A stretch of DNA of 64,000 nt from Euphorbia lathyris (lineage: Eukaryota; Streptophyta; Magnoliopsida; Malpighiales; Euphorbiaceae), in the NCBI RefSeq assembly GCF_963576675.1, contig NC_088917.1, positions 32,208,501 to 32,272,500 of the forward strand, in the 5' to 3' direction. Under the pieces are notes generated by a model. That model did not search any database. It was given only the letters and a program-made list of their open reading frames with translations, and was not told where the DNA came from. Made by a program: the position numbers and the translations under genes. Shown here one piece after another: positions 34,370-45,516 of the stretch. The first letter of the stretch is position 1; each line of letters begins with the position of its first letter.

Positions 34370-37300
34370 TATTTCGTATTTTTTTTATTATTCTCTTAAA
34401 TTCTTTCCTCTCTTCAATAGTTAATTCTTGAGCAATTTGTATAAGTTTAGGATTTTCATCCATGCCAAGATTGAAAGTTGACATTTCTATTGCATTGATT
34501 TCAAATGTAGGCATGTTATATGAATGAGAATGCATGGAATGATCACGATCAACATCAAGCAAGTAAGCAAAATCAGAATTCATTTCATTGATAGTATTGG
34601 CGAGTACATCATCTGATTCAAATAAAGCCATAATACAATTTTCATCATCGAGGTCCTCGGGTTTCTTATGAGCTTTGGAGGTACTAGGCTCATTCACCGC
34701 TCCTGCAGTTGCTTCAATAGTGATGACTTGCTCCTCGGCATTCAAGTCTAACATCATAATCTCCTCGACAAAGCAGCTTGCCTTTCCCTTGCCCCAGTCA
34801 GTCACATCATTGAAGATCTCGAACCCTGGCAGAATCTTCCCTTCGGTGCTAGTCCACGACTCAGGGGTCCCTGAATAAACCTTTACATGCCCTTCATTCA
34901 CGAAATACTTCCTTAGGCCCACTTTTCCTTCACTACTTGCGTTGGACGGACCTCCCTGTTCATATCCTAAACCCCTCCGGGTTTTCTGACTTTTGAAGTC
35001 CGGAAATTCTGGCAGCCCTTGATGGTGTGCTCCCAAACCCATACCAGGGATGAAGCCTCCCTTCATCATTTTCACCACATCGGTGGTCATGCTAGACTCG
35101 TAGATCCCAGAAACTTGGAATCCGGAGAACAGTTGAGGCTCAATTCCCAATGCTGCCACCGAGCTCAATTTCTCTGCTCTGATCGTCACTATCTCCTCCC
35201 CGAAGGGAAACTTGATCATTCGATGGAGCGTGGAGGGCACACCTCCCAACTTGTGGAACCAAGGGCGTCCCAACAATACAGCAAAGGTTACCGGGATATC
35301 CAGCACCGTGAATTCAGTTTCTTCCTCATGCGGCCCCACTTTCAACTTGGCCTTAAAGACTCCTTCAATATGCCTACGGCTATCATCATAAGCCCTAATC
35401 ACAGTTTTCGAGGCTGTCAAGTCTCCTCTTTCCACTCCCAACTTAGACAAGAGTTTCAACGGGCAGACATTAATAGCCGATCCATCATCGACCATCACAC
35501 AGCTAGTCTTCTTCCCATTGATTTCCGCTCGGATGTACAAAGGCTTATTGTGAGCCTTCCCTTCTTCTGGGAGATCCTCGTCGGTAAACGTGATTTCAGT
35601 TTTCTTTCGAGCCATGATTGCCCCTACTAGTGCTGCCGGTTCGGTATCGGTAGAAATAACCAAATTCTGCAGCTCTTTCATCAGGTTTTCATGGTGGTAC
35701 TTGGAATGGCATAAAACTTCCCAAACTGTGGACTTAGCTTGTGTCTTCTTCAACTGCTCAAGAACTTGGTCATCGGGCTTAGGAGCCGACCCTTCCCCCA
35801 TCTCAGTCTCAACCATAGGTTCCTTTCCCTCGGCCACTCGTCCTGACCTTGTCATGACGGCGATTTCTGGCTCATCATCCGATTCATCCCAAATATTGAT
35901 AGGAATCCTCCGATTAGCATCTTCCTCGTCCGAGGAACTTTCCCAAATATCCACAATCATTAAATCCATAACGTGAGGAACGTTCGGATTCAAATAAAAA
36001 GGATCCGCTGATCCATACAAAGCCCAACCTATCAGATCATTGTAATCTCGGAGGGACACTCTGCTCATCCTTCTAGCTGCCAACGGAATAGCTCCTCTCT
36101 GTATGCACATAAGCTGCAGCTTATCACTCATTGTTTCGTGACACTGCTCATACCGGTGCCTCCACCTCCTAGCATAATCCACGAATGGTTCCTCGGGGAA
36201 TTTCCTGATCCTATCCAGATCTTCCAGGGATCCCGTCCATGGAACATACATCTCATATCTCGCCATAAAAGCACTCCTAAGCGGTATCCAATGACCCATT
36301 TCCTCCTCTGATAGGCCTTGGTGCCACAACAAGGCTTCTCCCATTAAAGTTTCCGGGAAATGTTCATGTAATTCACATTGCGGGAATCCGGCGTCGTATA
36401 TATGGTTGCGGAATAACCTCGCATGCTCAACAGGATCCTGGTATCCACCATACCTAGGCATTGCCAACACTGCCTCGGGCGTTTCATAAGAGGGGGAGTC
36501 CGGGGTTTGATCCGCCAACATCCATACCGTATACTCTTTGATAAACCTCTTCGTCATTGCCGCCCAATCGGTCTTAACATACATCGGAAGTGACATATAC
36601 CACATCAACGGCTCACCCATCAATGAATTACAGAACAAGCTGGTGATCTCTTCTTCCTTAAAACCCAAGGGCGCCATGGCCGACAAGTAGAAATGAAGGT
36701 GTTCAATCGGATCTTTGTTGCCATTATACTTACTGACCCTCGGTAGCGGACGCTTGATAGGTCCGATCTGCATCGCAAAGCGCTCTACAGTCCTGTCCTC
36801 AGCTCTTTGATACTTTTCTAGAAATAGATCTGACAATTGATCCCAATCATACTTGCAAGAGTCGGGTAATGAGTGAAACCACCCCAAAGGCTCGCCTATC
36901 AGCGAATGGTGGAACCACTGAGCAATCTCATCCACCCCGAAGGATTCAACAAACATATCGCGCATATATTCACGCAAGTGCACCTCGGGATTTCCCCCTC
37001 CACTAAACAGACCCAAATTAGGCACAATAGTTCGAGACGACCCTTTTCCGGTCTCTTCGGCACTATCTTCATCATACGGTGCTCCACCATCCAATCCCTC
37101 TCCCATTGGTTCATCCTCTTGTTCCTCGCCAAGGAAGGACACATATAGACCATTTCCTACATTGTTCCTTTCGTCGGAATCCAGCAACTCCTCTACGTTC
37201 TCCTCGAAGGATTCCATCACTACGCATTCTGTCAAACCAACTCTGATCATGCTCACCCTATGATTAGGCAATGGATTACGCCTAGTGGAAGGGTTGGCTG

Positions 37301-38624
37301 ACGAAGGATCAGCTATCTTTTTCTCCTCGATTAAATCTTGGATTTCGTGTTTCAGCCTCTCACAATTCTCAATTGTATGCCCATAACTGCTGTGGAACTC
37401 ACAATACCCTCTAGCCTGTATCTGCGGAGTAGGTGGAGCTTTATTATAAGGGGTAAGGGCTTTCAACAATCCCTTTTTCTGCAAACGTTCAAAAACTTTT
37501 GTGTAAGTCTGATCAAACTTGGCGAACCGCCTCTTTTCGATAGCATTAAGATCAAGCACTTTTACTGCAGCAGAGTCTGTACTCGCACTTGGCCCTCTGG
37601 CACTATATCCAGACTTCGTCCACTTGGTATATGCTTTCTTCGGCTCTCCATCCCCCTCAACGGTCAAGGCACCGCTATACATCTGATTGAAATCGGTAAA
37701 AGGCATATACCGCAACTCATTCTTAATATACGGCAATGTGTTACCGACTACCATTCGGATCTGATCCTGCTCAAGTGGCTTTTGTTTCATAACCGCGGCC
37801 TTGGCCCTCCATCTCCTTACAAAATCGGAAAATGACTCCCCAGTCTGCTGCTTAGTACTCTCTAGCTCTTTCAAAGTGACCTCAAGCATGGTATTGAAGC
37901 TATACTGAGCGATGAATGACTTCGCTAATTCCTTCCAATCCCTCTTCGTTACCATCGGCAATGCATGAAACCATGTGAGGGCAGCCCCCTCTAGGTAAGT
38001 GTTAAACAGTCCCAGGACTTGATCCTCAGTCAGGATCGTGTGCTTCATTACAGCGACATACTGATTCATATGGGCAGTGGGATCCCCAGTTCCATCGAAC
38101 TTTTTCATGTCAGGGAGCCGGAATTTCAAAGGCAAAGCCGTTGCCGATAAACAATTCTTCAAGTTATAAAAGTCCTGACTCCCGGAACTTCCCCCACGTA
38201 GATCCTGCACCTCCTGCGTGATGTGTTGTTTCCACTCCTCTTCCTTAGCTTTCTCTTTCTCAAGCTGTTTTCGAATATAATCCTGATAATCATCCTCGTT
38301 CCCAAAGCGAGGGCCATCGTTCACCTCATTCTCAGCGTGTTTACTGCCACTTTTGTCATCTCTCATGGCCAGCTTAGCTAACTGGGCCGCTATCACCGCT
38401 AATTGCTCATTAATGTTGTTCACAGAGTTTTCCAATCCGGCCACTTTTTCGTCGGTCGCAGACATACTGGCTGAAAACTGAGTATACTCGGACGAAGATG
38501 ATTCAGAAGCCACAACTGCCGATTCAGAACTGTCAATCTGTAATTGGTCAAACTGCCTAACTAGCCGACTGCTCTCTCGGTACCATAATCGCTTAATGAT
38601 GACGTCTGCGCGAACGGTATCCAT
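34332..38624 (-). CDS. Tat-A gag-protease polyprotein with four capsid-like modules, zinc knuckle, protease and G-patch-like segment
   Basis: A 1430-codon open frame starting MDTVRADVIIKRLW. Approximate order: coiled-coil-prone N-terminus; capsid-like module 1 (171-320); zinc knuckle CEFHSSYGHTIENC (about 407-420); module 2 from LGLFSGGGNPEVHL (about 535); module 3 from VSKYNGNKDPIEHL (about 628); module 4 from MPRYGGYQDPVEHA (720-875); aspartic protease with MVDDGSAINV (about 1042) and LLGRPWF (about 1115); glycine-rich GFIPGMGLGAHHQGL and RRGLGYEQ (1188-1223), resembling a G-patch. It runs into the wrong frame at its end because of one extra base, so RT is out of frame. The start is chosen because Tat-B begins identically. 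Confidence 0.9.
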   Translation of the reverse strand: MDTVRADVIIKRLWYRESSRLVRQFDQLQIDSSESAVVASESSSSEYTQFSASMSATDEKVAGLENSVNNINEQLAVIAAQLAKLAMRDDKSGSKHAENEVNDGPRFGNEDDYQDYIRKQLEKEKAKEEEWKQHITQEVQDLRGGSSGSQDFYNLKNCLSATALPLKFRLPDMKKFDGTGDPTAHMNQYVAVMKHTILTEDQVLGLFNTYLEGAALTWFHALPMVTKRDWKELAKSFIAQYSFNTMLEVTLKELESTKQQTGESFSDFVRRWRAKAAVMKQKPLEQDQIRMVVGNTLPYIKNELRYMPFTDFNQMYSGALTVEGDGEPKKAYTKWTKSGYSARGPSASTDSAAVKVLDLNAIEKRRFAKFDQTYTKVFERLQKKGLLKALTPYNKAPPTPQIQARGYCEFHSSYGHTIENCERLKHEIQDLIEEKKIADPSSANPSTRRNPLPNHRVSMIRVGLTECVVMESFEENVEELLDSDERNNVGNGLYVSFLGEEQEDEPMGEGLDGGAPYDEDSAEETGKGSSRTIVPNLGLFSGGGNPEVHLREYMRDMFVESFGVDEIAQWFHHSLIGEPLGWFHSLPDSCKYDWDQLSDLFLEKYQRAEDRTVERFAMQIGPIKRPLPRVSKYNGNKDPIEHLHFYLSAMAPLGFKEEEITSLFCNSLMGEPLMWYMSLPMYVKTDWAAMTKRFIKEYTVWMLADQTPDSPSYETPEAVLAMPRYGGYQDPVEHARLFRNHIYDAGFPQCELHEHFPETLMGEALLWHQGLSEEEMGHWIPLRSAFMARYEMYVPWTGSLEDLDRIRKFPEEPFVDYARRWRHRYEQCHETMSDKLQLMCIQRGAIPLAARRMSRVSLRDYNDLIGWALYGSADPFYLNPNVPHVMDLMIVDIWESSSDEEDANRRIPINIWDESDDEPEIAVMTRSGRVAEGKEPMVETEMGEGSAPKPDDQVLEQLKKTQAKSTVWEVLCHSKYHHENLMKELQNLVISTDTEPAALVGAIMARKKTEITFTDEDLPEEGKAHNKPLYIRAEINGKKTSCVMVDDGSAINVCPLKLLSKLGVERGDLTASKTVIRAYDDSRRHIEGVFKAKLKVGPHEEETEFTVLDIPVTFAVLLGRPWFHKLGGVPSTLHRMIKFPFGEEIVTIRAEKLSSVAALGIEPQLFSGFQVSGIYESSMTTDVVKMMKGGFIPGMGLGAHHQGLPEFPDFKSQKTRRGLGYEQGGPSNASSEGKVGLRKYFVNEGHVKVYSGTPESWTSTEGKILPGFEIFNDVTDWGKGKASCFVEEIMMLDLNAEEQVITIEATAGAVNEPSTSKAHKKPEDLDDENCIMALFESDDVLANTINEMNSDFAYLLDVDRDHSMHSHSYNMPTFEINAIEMSTFNLGMDENPKLIQIAQELTIEERKEFKRIIKKIRNSVCLDIRRHARN

Positions 38625-40530
38625 TAGTATGTATGCATGATTCGTGGTGTGTGCGTTTATTTATTTACGGATATATAAGATAAGAAGAACAAACGTTAGT
38701 CTAATTACACGTATCACAACATCTCTCTTCCACCCTTATTCCTCCACACACTCGATGGTCCAAGTCTCTTTCCTAGGATTTTGGTTTGGGGCTCACATTG
38801 CGGTCCAGGGGACGCGTGATGCCATCGATTATTGCGGAAAAATAAATCATTCACCATACAACACAGTTCGTTTTTGACGCATCAGCGTTTAGTGACTAAG
38901 AAATCGACCAAGTTGGATTGTCCTTTCGGAATAACTCGTCTTTCGTCCTTTCGTGAGACGCATTACTTTGGGTTTTGACTCCCTTTGAGCGCATCTCAGT
39001 TTTTAGACGTGGTACGAGTTATTCTTCTAGTCCAATCGTTCGTTATTGTCAATGACTCGTTCCCTTTTGTTCGCGCGGGTTCGTGTCTCGATTTTTGGAT
39101 TACAACGGGATCTTTTGGATCTATCGAGAGACGTAACCACGTGTTTATTTAGTGATGGAATCACTTTTGGATTTTATTTTAGGGAACGGACTCATCGCGT
39201 AACGCGTTTGTTCTTAGCGTCGAGGATCCGTATGCTCATTTTAGCTACGTGAAAAGACGGCGAGTCTTATTTTGAGCGCACGGTAATCTTTCGGCTAGCA
39301 ACAGTTCGTTGTTCTTCCCAATCCATGGGATATATCATCTTAGTGTGGTTATAGAAAATCAACGTTTCGTTGAATCGCATGCTTATTCGAAGCGAGGATA
39401 TCACCGTTCTCTTTCCTTTAGGCACGAATTTAAGCAAACACGTAGATCGGGCCATATTTCTTGCAGTTTTGGTAACGGTCGAAATGATCGAGTCGTTAGT
39501 CAAAACCCACAGTCTCGTCCATATGACGCAATTATATGGTTTAGCTTAATTCGGCTTCGTGATTTTAAACGGAGTATACACTCGTTCGAGGCACGTATTC
39601 AACGGCATTGGTTTATTTTCTTTAACTACTCTCGGTATTGACATATCGTAGATTCGGAATGATTTTGGTCGTTTAGTTCATTTTTTGCTTTTCTTTTCTT
39701 AGTCACTTCTGCGGACACGTCCATTTCTCTTAAGAACGACACGGGGCATAACGTAAAAGCTCGTCTTTTATTCGGAAGGGACGGGCTACGTGCGCGAAAC
39801 TTTTCACGTTATGACAGGGTCGTTCGAAACAGAAATGTTCTTCGTTTTCGTTTCGTTATGATCTCGTTTTATCCCAATTTATTTAAAGAATGTGAATAAC
39901 GGCTACTGTTAATATAGTCTTTTGTATCGAAATGTAACTATCCTTAACACCAAACCGACGCATACTAATACGTGCTTACGTCGTAACGCATTTCCTGAAC
40001 ATGTGCCTTCGTCGAGACACAGAAAGGGACAAGGCGGGCCGCACATGTTCATTCATACGAGATGACTAAGTCGTCTTTAGTTTAAATCGTTTCGATGTTT
40101 TAGGGTAATTAGTATGTCGACTCAAGAGTATATATTAACGCATCATTTCATTTTCTTTACATACTTTGGGATTTAGACACGTATCATGGCGATTTGAAAA
40201 CACGAACTGATTCATTTATCATGCCAAAAATAGTAACGGGTAATCCTATGGCAACTTCTAAGGCTACTATATGCTGACACGGCTGATCGCGGGACCTCAC
40301 AGGACCGCACAAATTCGCCCCTAACGAATGGATGGGGACCCTTTGGCGCCTTACTGTAAGGGGGAACTTACACTAGCCTCTTTCGGGCGACGAATGGACT
40401 CTCGCTAGAGGTTTCGCGGAAATTACCCAAAAGGTTTGCAATAATGCACATGAATGCATACGAAAAGAAATAATACGATCCGTCCCCGTTAAGGGCTTAA
40501 TACACGCCTTCCGGAATCAAATTTCTCGCT
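38625..40530 (-). other. Tat-A leader region
   Basis: About 1.9 kb between PBS and gag. A 78-codon sense ORF (39267-39503, start MTNDSIISTVTKTARNMA) matches the Tat-B leader ORF end to end with about ten amino-acid changes. No domain is recognised. A 110-codon frame on the other strand (39309-39641) is also kept in both copies, so openness here may only reflect recent common origin. Confidence 0.55.
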
Positions 40531-40548
40531 TCCCCAGCAGAGTCGCCA
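40531..40548 (-). other. Tat-A primer binding site
   Basis: The minus strand reads TGGCGACTCTGCTGGGGA two bases after the 5' LTR. It is identical to Tat-B. Confidence 0.85.
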
Positions 40549-41876
40549 CTTGTTAGACGAGGTGCCGCGGCCTAATCTCCTGGGCAGACCGGGGGGTGGA
40601 CACCTCATGGCGACGTAAGCGGTGATTGGTGCCGAAAGTAACCAATCGTGGAATCAAGCTGCTCGGCAGGACCGGAGCTCGGAGATATGGAAGAGTCGCC
40701 ACCCACGAATAGGAAAATGAACACCGATCCCTTGCGGGAGACCGGTGTGGGTTTGGGAAACTTAGGTACGAGCCGAGAAGGCTAGTTCCTTTCCGGAGAA
40801 AGGCTACTAGGCACCCCGACATCGCCCGGTTATGAACCACCGGCCTCCTACTCAGCATGTTAGGCGATAACGGACTAATCGTATATTTCTTTAAGTTTAA
40901 AATTCATTTGAAACCTTTTCTTTCTCGTTTTGAAAACCGTTTTGAGAATACATTATTGAAAAGCCATTTTAGTAAAGAATCACCCATTTACATCAGTTCA
41001 ATATACATAGGAAAGAGAGGGGGAGAAGGAAGAATTGATTTATTTGTAACGTGATTTATGCTTCGTGTCACATACTAATTCTATACTAATTCACTTCCCC
41101 AAAACGAGATTATTTACATGGTTCGTACCTTAATCGCCGTTGGAACGATTTAGGTACGTTTCAAAACCCCGTTTAATGATGTTCACTCGAATCGCCGTTG
41201 GAACGACTCGGGCACTGAAAATGTTGGGATAAAAGCCTTTGATAAGAAAACGTGGTTAAACATACAAGTCAATTTTATTTTGTACAAATCCTTTAAGAAA
41301 ACGATTCAAAACTTCATTATTTACAATGAAAACGATTTTAATTACAAGGTTCGCTTAATCCGTCGTTGGAACGGACTAAGGTTTTAAAACGTGATGTTTT
41401 GGAAATGATCTAAAGATGTCAAGAAAATATTATTTGCACTTCGAGAACCTCTAGAAAAGCTTTTAGTTTAAATAATCAAATTGAAAACTCTTTTTGGTGA
41501 TTTATTTCCCCCTTTTGACTCAATGGACTCTTTACTTGTCATAATTACAACAATAAACATATTAAATCAAAATTCACTCCAAATAAAGCCCATTTGAAAT
41601 ATGGACCCATAAATGTCCAAAGAATAAAGAAAATAATATAGACATATTATATACATTTTAGCCAAAAAACCCATGAAATATTTATAGAGAAAATAAGGAT
41701 AAGTGAAAAGATACTATGTAATAAACATATAAGAAATGATAATAAAAATACTAAATATAATACATTTTTACTTTAAACATGTGAAAATAATAGATAAAAC
41801 TCCTAAATAAGAAAATAACATTTATCCCCAAAATAGTTTCACCTAATAATAACTAGTATAACCCGAATAGCCCAAA

Positions 41877-41937
<61 letters not shown>

Positions 41938-42961
41938 GTAGTTTAAATATCAAAATAAAACCCATTATCCACAAAATATCTACTAATTAATTACTTCCAA
42001 AACACCCAAGTAAATAACATTCTAAAATAAAATCCATTATCATTTAAATGAAGGAAAAAGAAAATATATATATACGTATACTTATATTAGATTAAATCAA
42101 AAAATGATATATAAATATCCTAAATAACTATATGTACCAACTATCCAAAAATAGTTTGAAAACATTTATTACATAAATATACATATATGTACAAAGGATT
42201 AAAAGCTTAAAATTTGAGAAAGAGGGACCAAAACAGCATTTTTTTACATTCCAGCAGATTTACTGACGGAAAATTCGTCGGTAATCAGCAATTAGTGACA
42301 GAAAACGCAAATTACAGCAGCACTCCAATTATTTCCAGATTTATTCAAAAGCTTTAAATTAAGTCTAATTCAATCGTTTTGGATTTCCGAACTACCAAAA
42401 ATGGATCATAGTCAATAACGGAAGTTCCTAAAACGACGTTTTTATTTTCAAACGTTATTTGGAAATTTCTTTTTTAAGAAACTTATAATTACAACGTCTT
42501 TTAATACCCGAACTACCTTTTTATCGGATCACGGTTCGTATTGGGATATCAAAACGAGGTTTTTATTTTAAAACAAAACCAAATTTTATTCAACACGAGA
42601 CGAAAATTAAATAAATACGCAAAATTAAATAAAACGTGGTAAATAAATAAATAGCTAAATAAATAAAATTATAACATAAAAATAAATAAAGAAAAAGAAA
42701 TAAATAAAATAAAATAAAACGAGTCTAGTCCTCGGATAATACCTTAAGTTCGGTATTGACGATTGAAGTCGGTTGATTCCACGAATCGTGCTTTCCCGGT
42801 ATTTTTTTGTGTTTTTAGTAAAATCTTAACTTTTAGGAAATTCGAAATTTTTAGGAAAAAAAATGTTTTTTCCCAAAAAAAAGTCACTTCTCTCTCTAAA
42901 ATGTTAGAGTGAGAAATTCCTCTCCCCAAAAATCCTCCTTAAAATGCATGGGGATCCGTGC

Positions 42962-42969
42962 CTTTTATA
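42962..42969 (-). promoter_or_regulatory. TATA box of the Tat-A 5' LTR
   Basis: The minus strand reads TATAAAAG followed by GCACGGATCCCC, directly after the palindrome array. Confidence 0.72.
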
Positions 42970-42982
42970 GGCATTGGATCCC

Positions 42983-43235
42983 CGGAAGGAATGGGCGACG
43001 CCCGAGCAAGATCGGGCGTCGCCCAAAAGGATTGGGCGGCCGCCCAAGCCATGTTGGGCGGCCGCCCAACCTCTGTTGGGCTGTTGGGCGATCGCCCAAC
43101 AATAGTTGGGCGGCCGCCCAACATTTGTTGGGCGATCGCCCAACTATTGTTGGGCGCTCGCCCAACGATCGTTGGGCGTTCGCCCAACGTCGTTGGGCGC
43201 TCGCCCAACGGCTGCCGGGCGCGCTCGCCCGACGC
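42983..43235. repeat. Array of GC-rich palindromes in the Tat-A 5' LTR (about 11 units)
   Basis: Same unit as in the other LTRs (GTTGGGCG-NN-CGCCCAAC). It has about three more units than the 3' LTR of the same element, with centres GC, AT, CT and TT. Confidence 0.85.
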
Positions 43236-43619
43236 CTGTCGGGGCGCGTCTCGCACCGTCGGGCGCACACACACCGTGGCTGTCGAGCGCGCGCTCCGCG
43301 CCACCGGGCTCGTGTGTCCAACAGACGTCGAGCGCGCGCCACTCGCAGTAGGACGTGTGCGTCCAGCGGAGGTCGAGCGCGCGCCCCGTGCTGCCGGGCG
43401 GGCGTCCGACCATCGTTGGACGCGCGTCGGCAGCCGCTAGGCGCTCGCACCGCGCCGCTGAGCACTCGTGAGCCGCCCAATCGACGACCGTGACCCATTG
43501 CAAGTTCTCCTTCCTTATTATAAATTATATATTTTTTGTTTTTAAAATTTCCGGAATCAACCGTTTCAACCGTCTTGTTTACAGGTTTTCGTCACAGGTC
43601 CTCCGACTCGGTGTCTACA

Positions 43620-44857
43620 CCTGTCCACTAACCAAAGGAAGAAGTTCTATGCAGAAATCAAATATTATTTTTAGGAGGAACCCTATCTTTTCAGGTTGTG
43701 CGACGATCAGATCATTCGCAGGTGCATCACTCAAGAGGAAGGACGGGTTATTTTAAGCCATTGTCACGATAGAGAAGCAGGAGGACATCATAGCGCGAGC
43801 AGAACTGCAGCCAAAGTGCTTCAATCAGGTTTTTTCTGGCCAACCATTTTCAAAGATGCCAATGTATTTGTACGCACTTGTAATGAGTGCCAATGAACAT
43901 GCAATATTTCAGCTCGAAATGCCATGCCCCTCAATAACATTGTTGTTTGTGAAATATTTGATATATGGGGGCATAGACTTCATGGGACCATTCCCTACGT
44001 CTTTTGGGCATAAATACATCTTAGTTGCAGTCGACTATGTGAGCAAGTGGGTTGAAGCATTTGCTAGTCCCACCAATGACGCCTGTGTGGTTGTGAAATT
44101 CCTAAAAAGGCTTTTTGCCCGATTCGGTGTCCCACGAGCGATCATTAGTGATCAAGGAACCCACTTTTGCAATGCTCAATTTGAAAAGCTGATGGGCAAG
44201 CTTGGAGTCTCTCATAGAATTGCCACGCCTTACCACCCACAAACTAGTGGACAGGTGGAGATTTCAAATCGTGAAATAAAAAGAATTTTGGAAAAAACTG
44301 TTGGCAATTCTAGGAAAGACTGGGCAAACAAGCTTGACGATGCTTTATGGGCGTATAGAACTGCATATAAGACACCCATTGGAATGTCCCCATTTAGATT
44401 GTTGTATGGAAAGTCCTGTCATCTTCCAGTAGAGATGGAGCATAGAGCCTTTTGGGCTTTAACTTTCTTGAATTTTGAGATACAGGCGGTGGGCGAACAA
44501 AGAAGATTGCAACTCTGTGACATGGAAGAATTCAGGCTGTTTTCATATGAAAACGCGGTGAATTATAAGGAGAAGACCAAGAAATGGCACGACAGAAAAA
44601 TCCAGGAGAAAGCCTTTCAAGAAGGACAGAGGGTCCTTTTGTACAATTCAAGGCTCAGACTGTTCCCTGGAAAGCTGAAATCAAGGTGGTCAGGACCGTA
44701 TACGGTGAACAAAGTGTTCGGTCACGGGGCTGTCGAAATTGACAATGAGGGTCATGAACCTTTCAAGGTGAACGGGCAAAGGTTAAAACCTTATCTCGAA
44801 AATGATCATAAAAGGAAGATTGACACTGTCCACTTCCAGGACCCCCCGAGCCAATAG
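43620..44857 (+). pseudogene. Athila integrase
   Basis: It resumes the Athila frame after the Tat-A insertion (the first five bases are the second CCTGT copy). Zinc-binding region: [13 protein letters not shown] and RTCNECQ. The catalytic core has [18 protein letters not shown] and [10 protein letters not shown] (D, D, E), then [13 protein letters not shown] and a C-terminal domain with SRWSGPYTV. Damage: a TGA at 43894-43896 and an extra G in the G-run near 43965. The later 333-codon frame (43856-44857) is otherwise open. The integrase would insert the cDNA copy in the nucleus. Confidence 0.9.
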
Positions 44858-45516
44858 AATCAAGAAGGGTGTCCACTGCAAACACCAATTGTAGCACAAG
44901 TAACCTTGCACTTTCATACTTTATTTTATAGTTTTGACAAATTTTAGAGTAGCATTACTTAGTCTAGTTAAGATTAATTCTGTGTCATATGAGGGTCCAT
45001 AATTAATCCATTTGATTTGAACGAGCAAAGATGTAAAACTTTCACCCTTCCATATGGGTAAAGTTTTAACTTTTTACTTGTTTGAAAAAGTAGATTGGAA
45101 TGATATTTTGGGGAGAAGTCCATTGGTAATATGAAGTGAACATATGGCAAATAAAGAGAACATCAAATCGATCTGTTCGTTTGGTACTTATTATACTCTA
45201 CTGTTGCACCTCTCTCGGTAAAACCAAAGTAGGTAGGGTATAGTAAATTCAAACTCAAAAAGTAACCGTTTGCTGCCCCAAGCGTCTTTTCGACTGGACG
45301 CGGCTGTTGCTACAAGCACATATACAGGTGGCGCTCATGGAAACGTCGTCATAATGACGGTTCTGGCAACAGGTCGTTTCACTCGTCTTTCTACTTAAAG
45401 GATTGTCCGTATTGCGGACCCTAGTTCAAAAATTATTCTACAGTCTCTTTCACACCATCCCCCATATTGTGTTTGATAATTATCTTTGGGTGTCCCTATT
45501 TAGTCGCTATCGCAGG
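44858..45516. other. Athila spacer between integrase and 3' gene
   Basis: AT-rich, about 660 bases, with no recognisable gene or repeat. Such a spacer is usual in Athila and may hold splice signals for the downstream ORF. Confidence 0.5.

Larger units (their letters stand above)
4381..43619 (-). mobile_element. Tat-A: Tat-lineage Ty3/gypsy retrotransposon inserted in Athila (about 20 kb without its own nested insert)
   Basis: Two direct ~3-kb LTRs (4381-7352 and 40551-43619) both start TGTTAGACGAGG and end GGTGTCTACA on the + strand. The target duplication CCTGT is seen at 4376-4380 and 43620-43624. On the minus strand the order is 5' LTR, PBS, leader, gag-protease-RT, (Tat-B insertion), RNase H-second RNase H-integrase, convergent antisense PMD gene, 39-bp repeats, PPT, 3' LTR. 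The duplicated RNase H, long LTRs, extra antisense ORF and lack of a chromodomain point to the Tat lineage (Ogre/Retand relatives). Confidence 0.93.
40551..43619 (-). repeat. Tat-A 5' LTR
   Basis: This 3069-bp LTR pairs with 4381-7352. It carries a longer (TA)n run (about 41880-41936), the same-loop hairpin trio (H3 at 41124-41158, with arms CGTACCTTAATCG and CGATTTAGGTACG as written on the + strand), the TATA box at 42962-42969 and an expanded palindrome array at 42983-43235. The + strand end GGTGTCTACA is followed by the CCTGT duplication. Confidence 0.93.
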
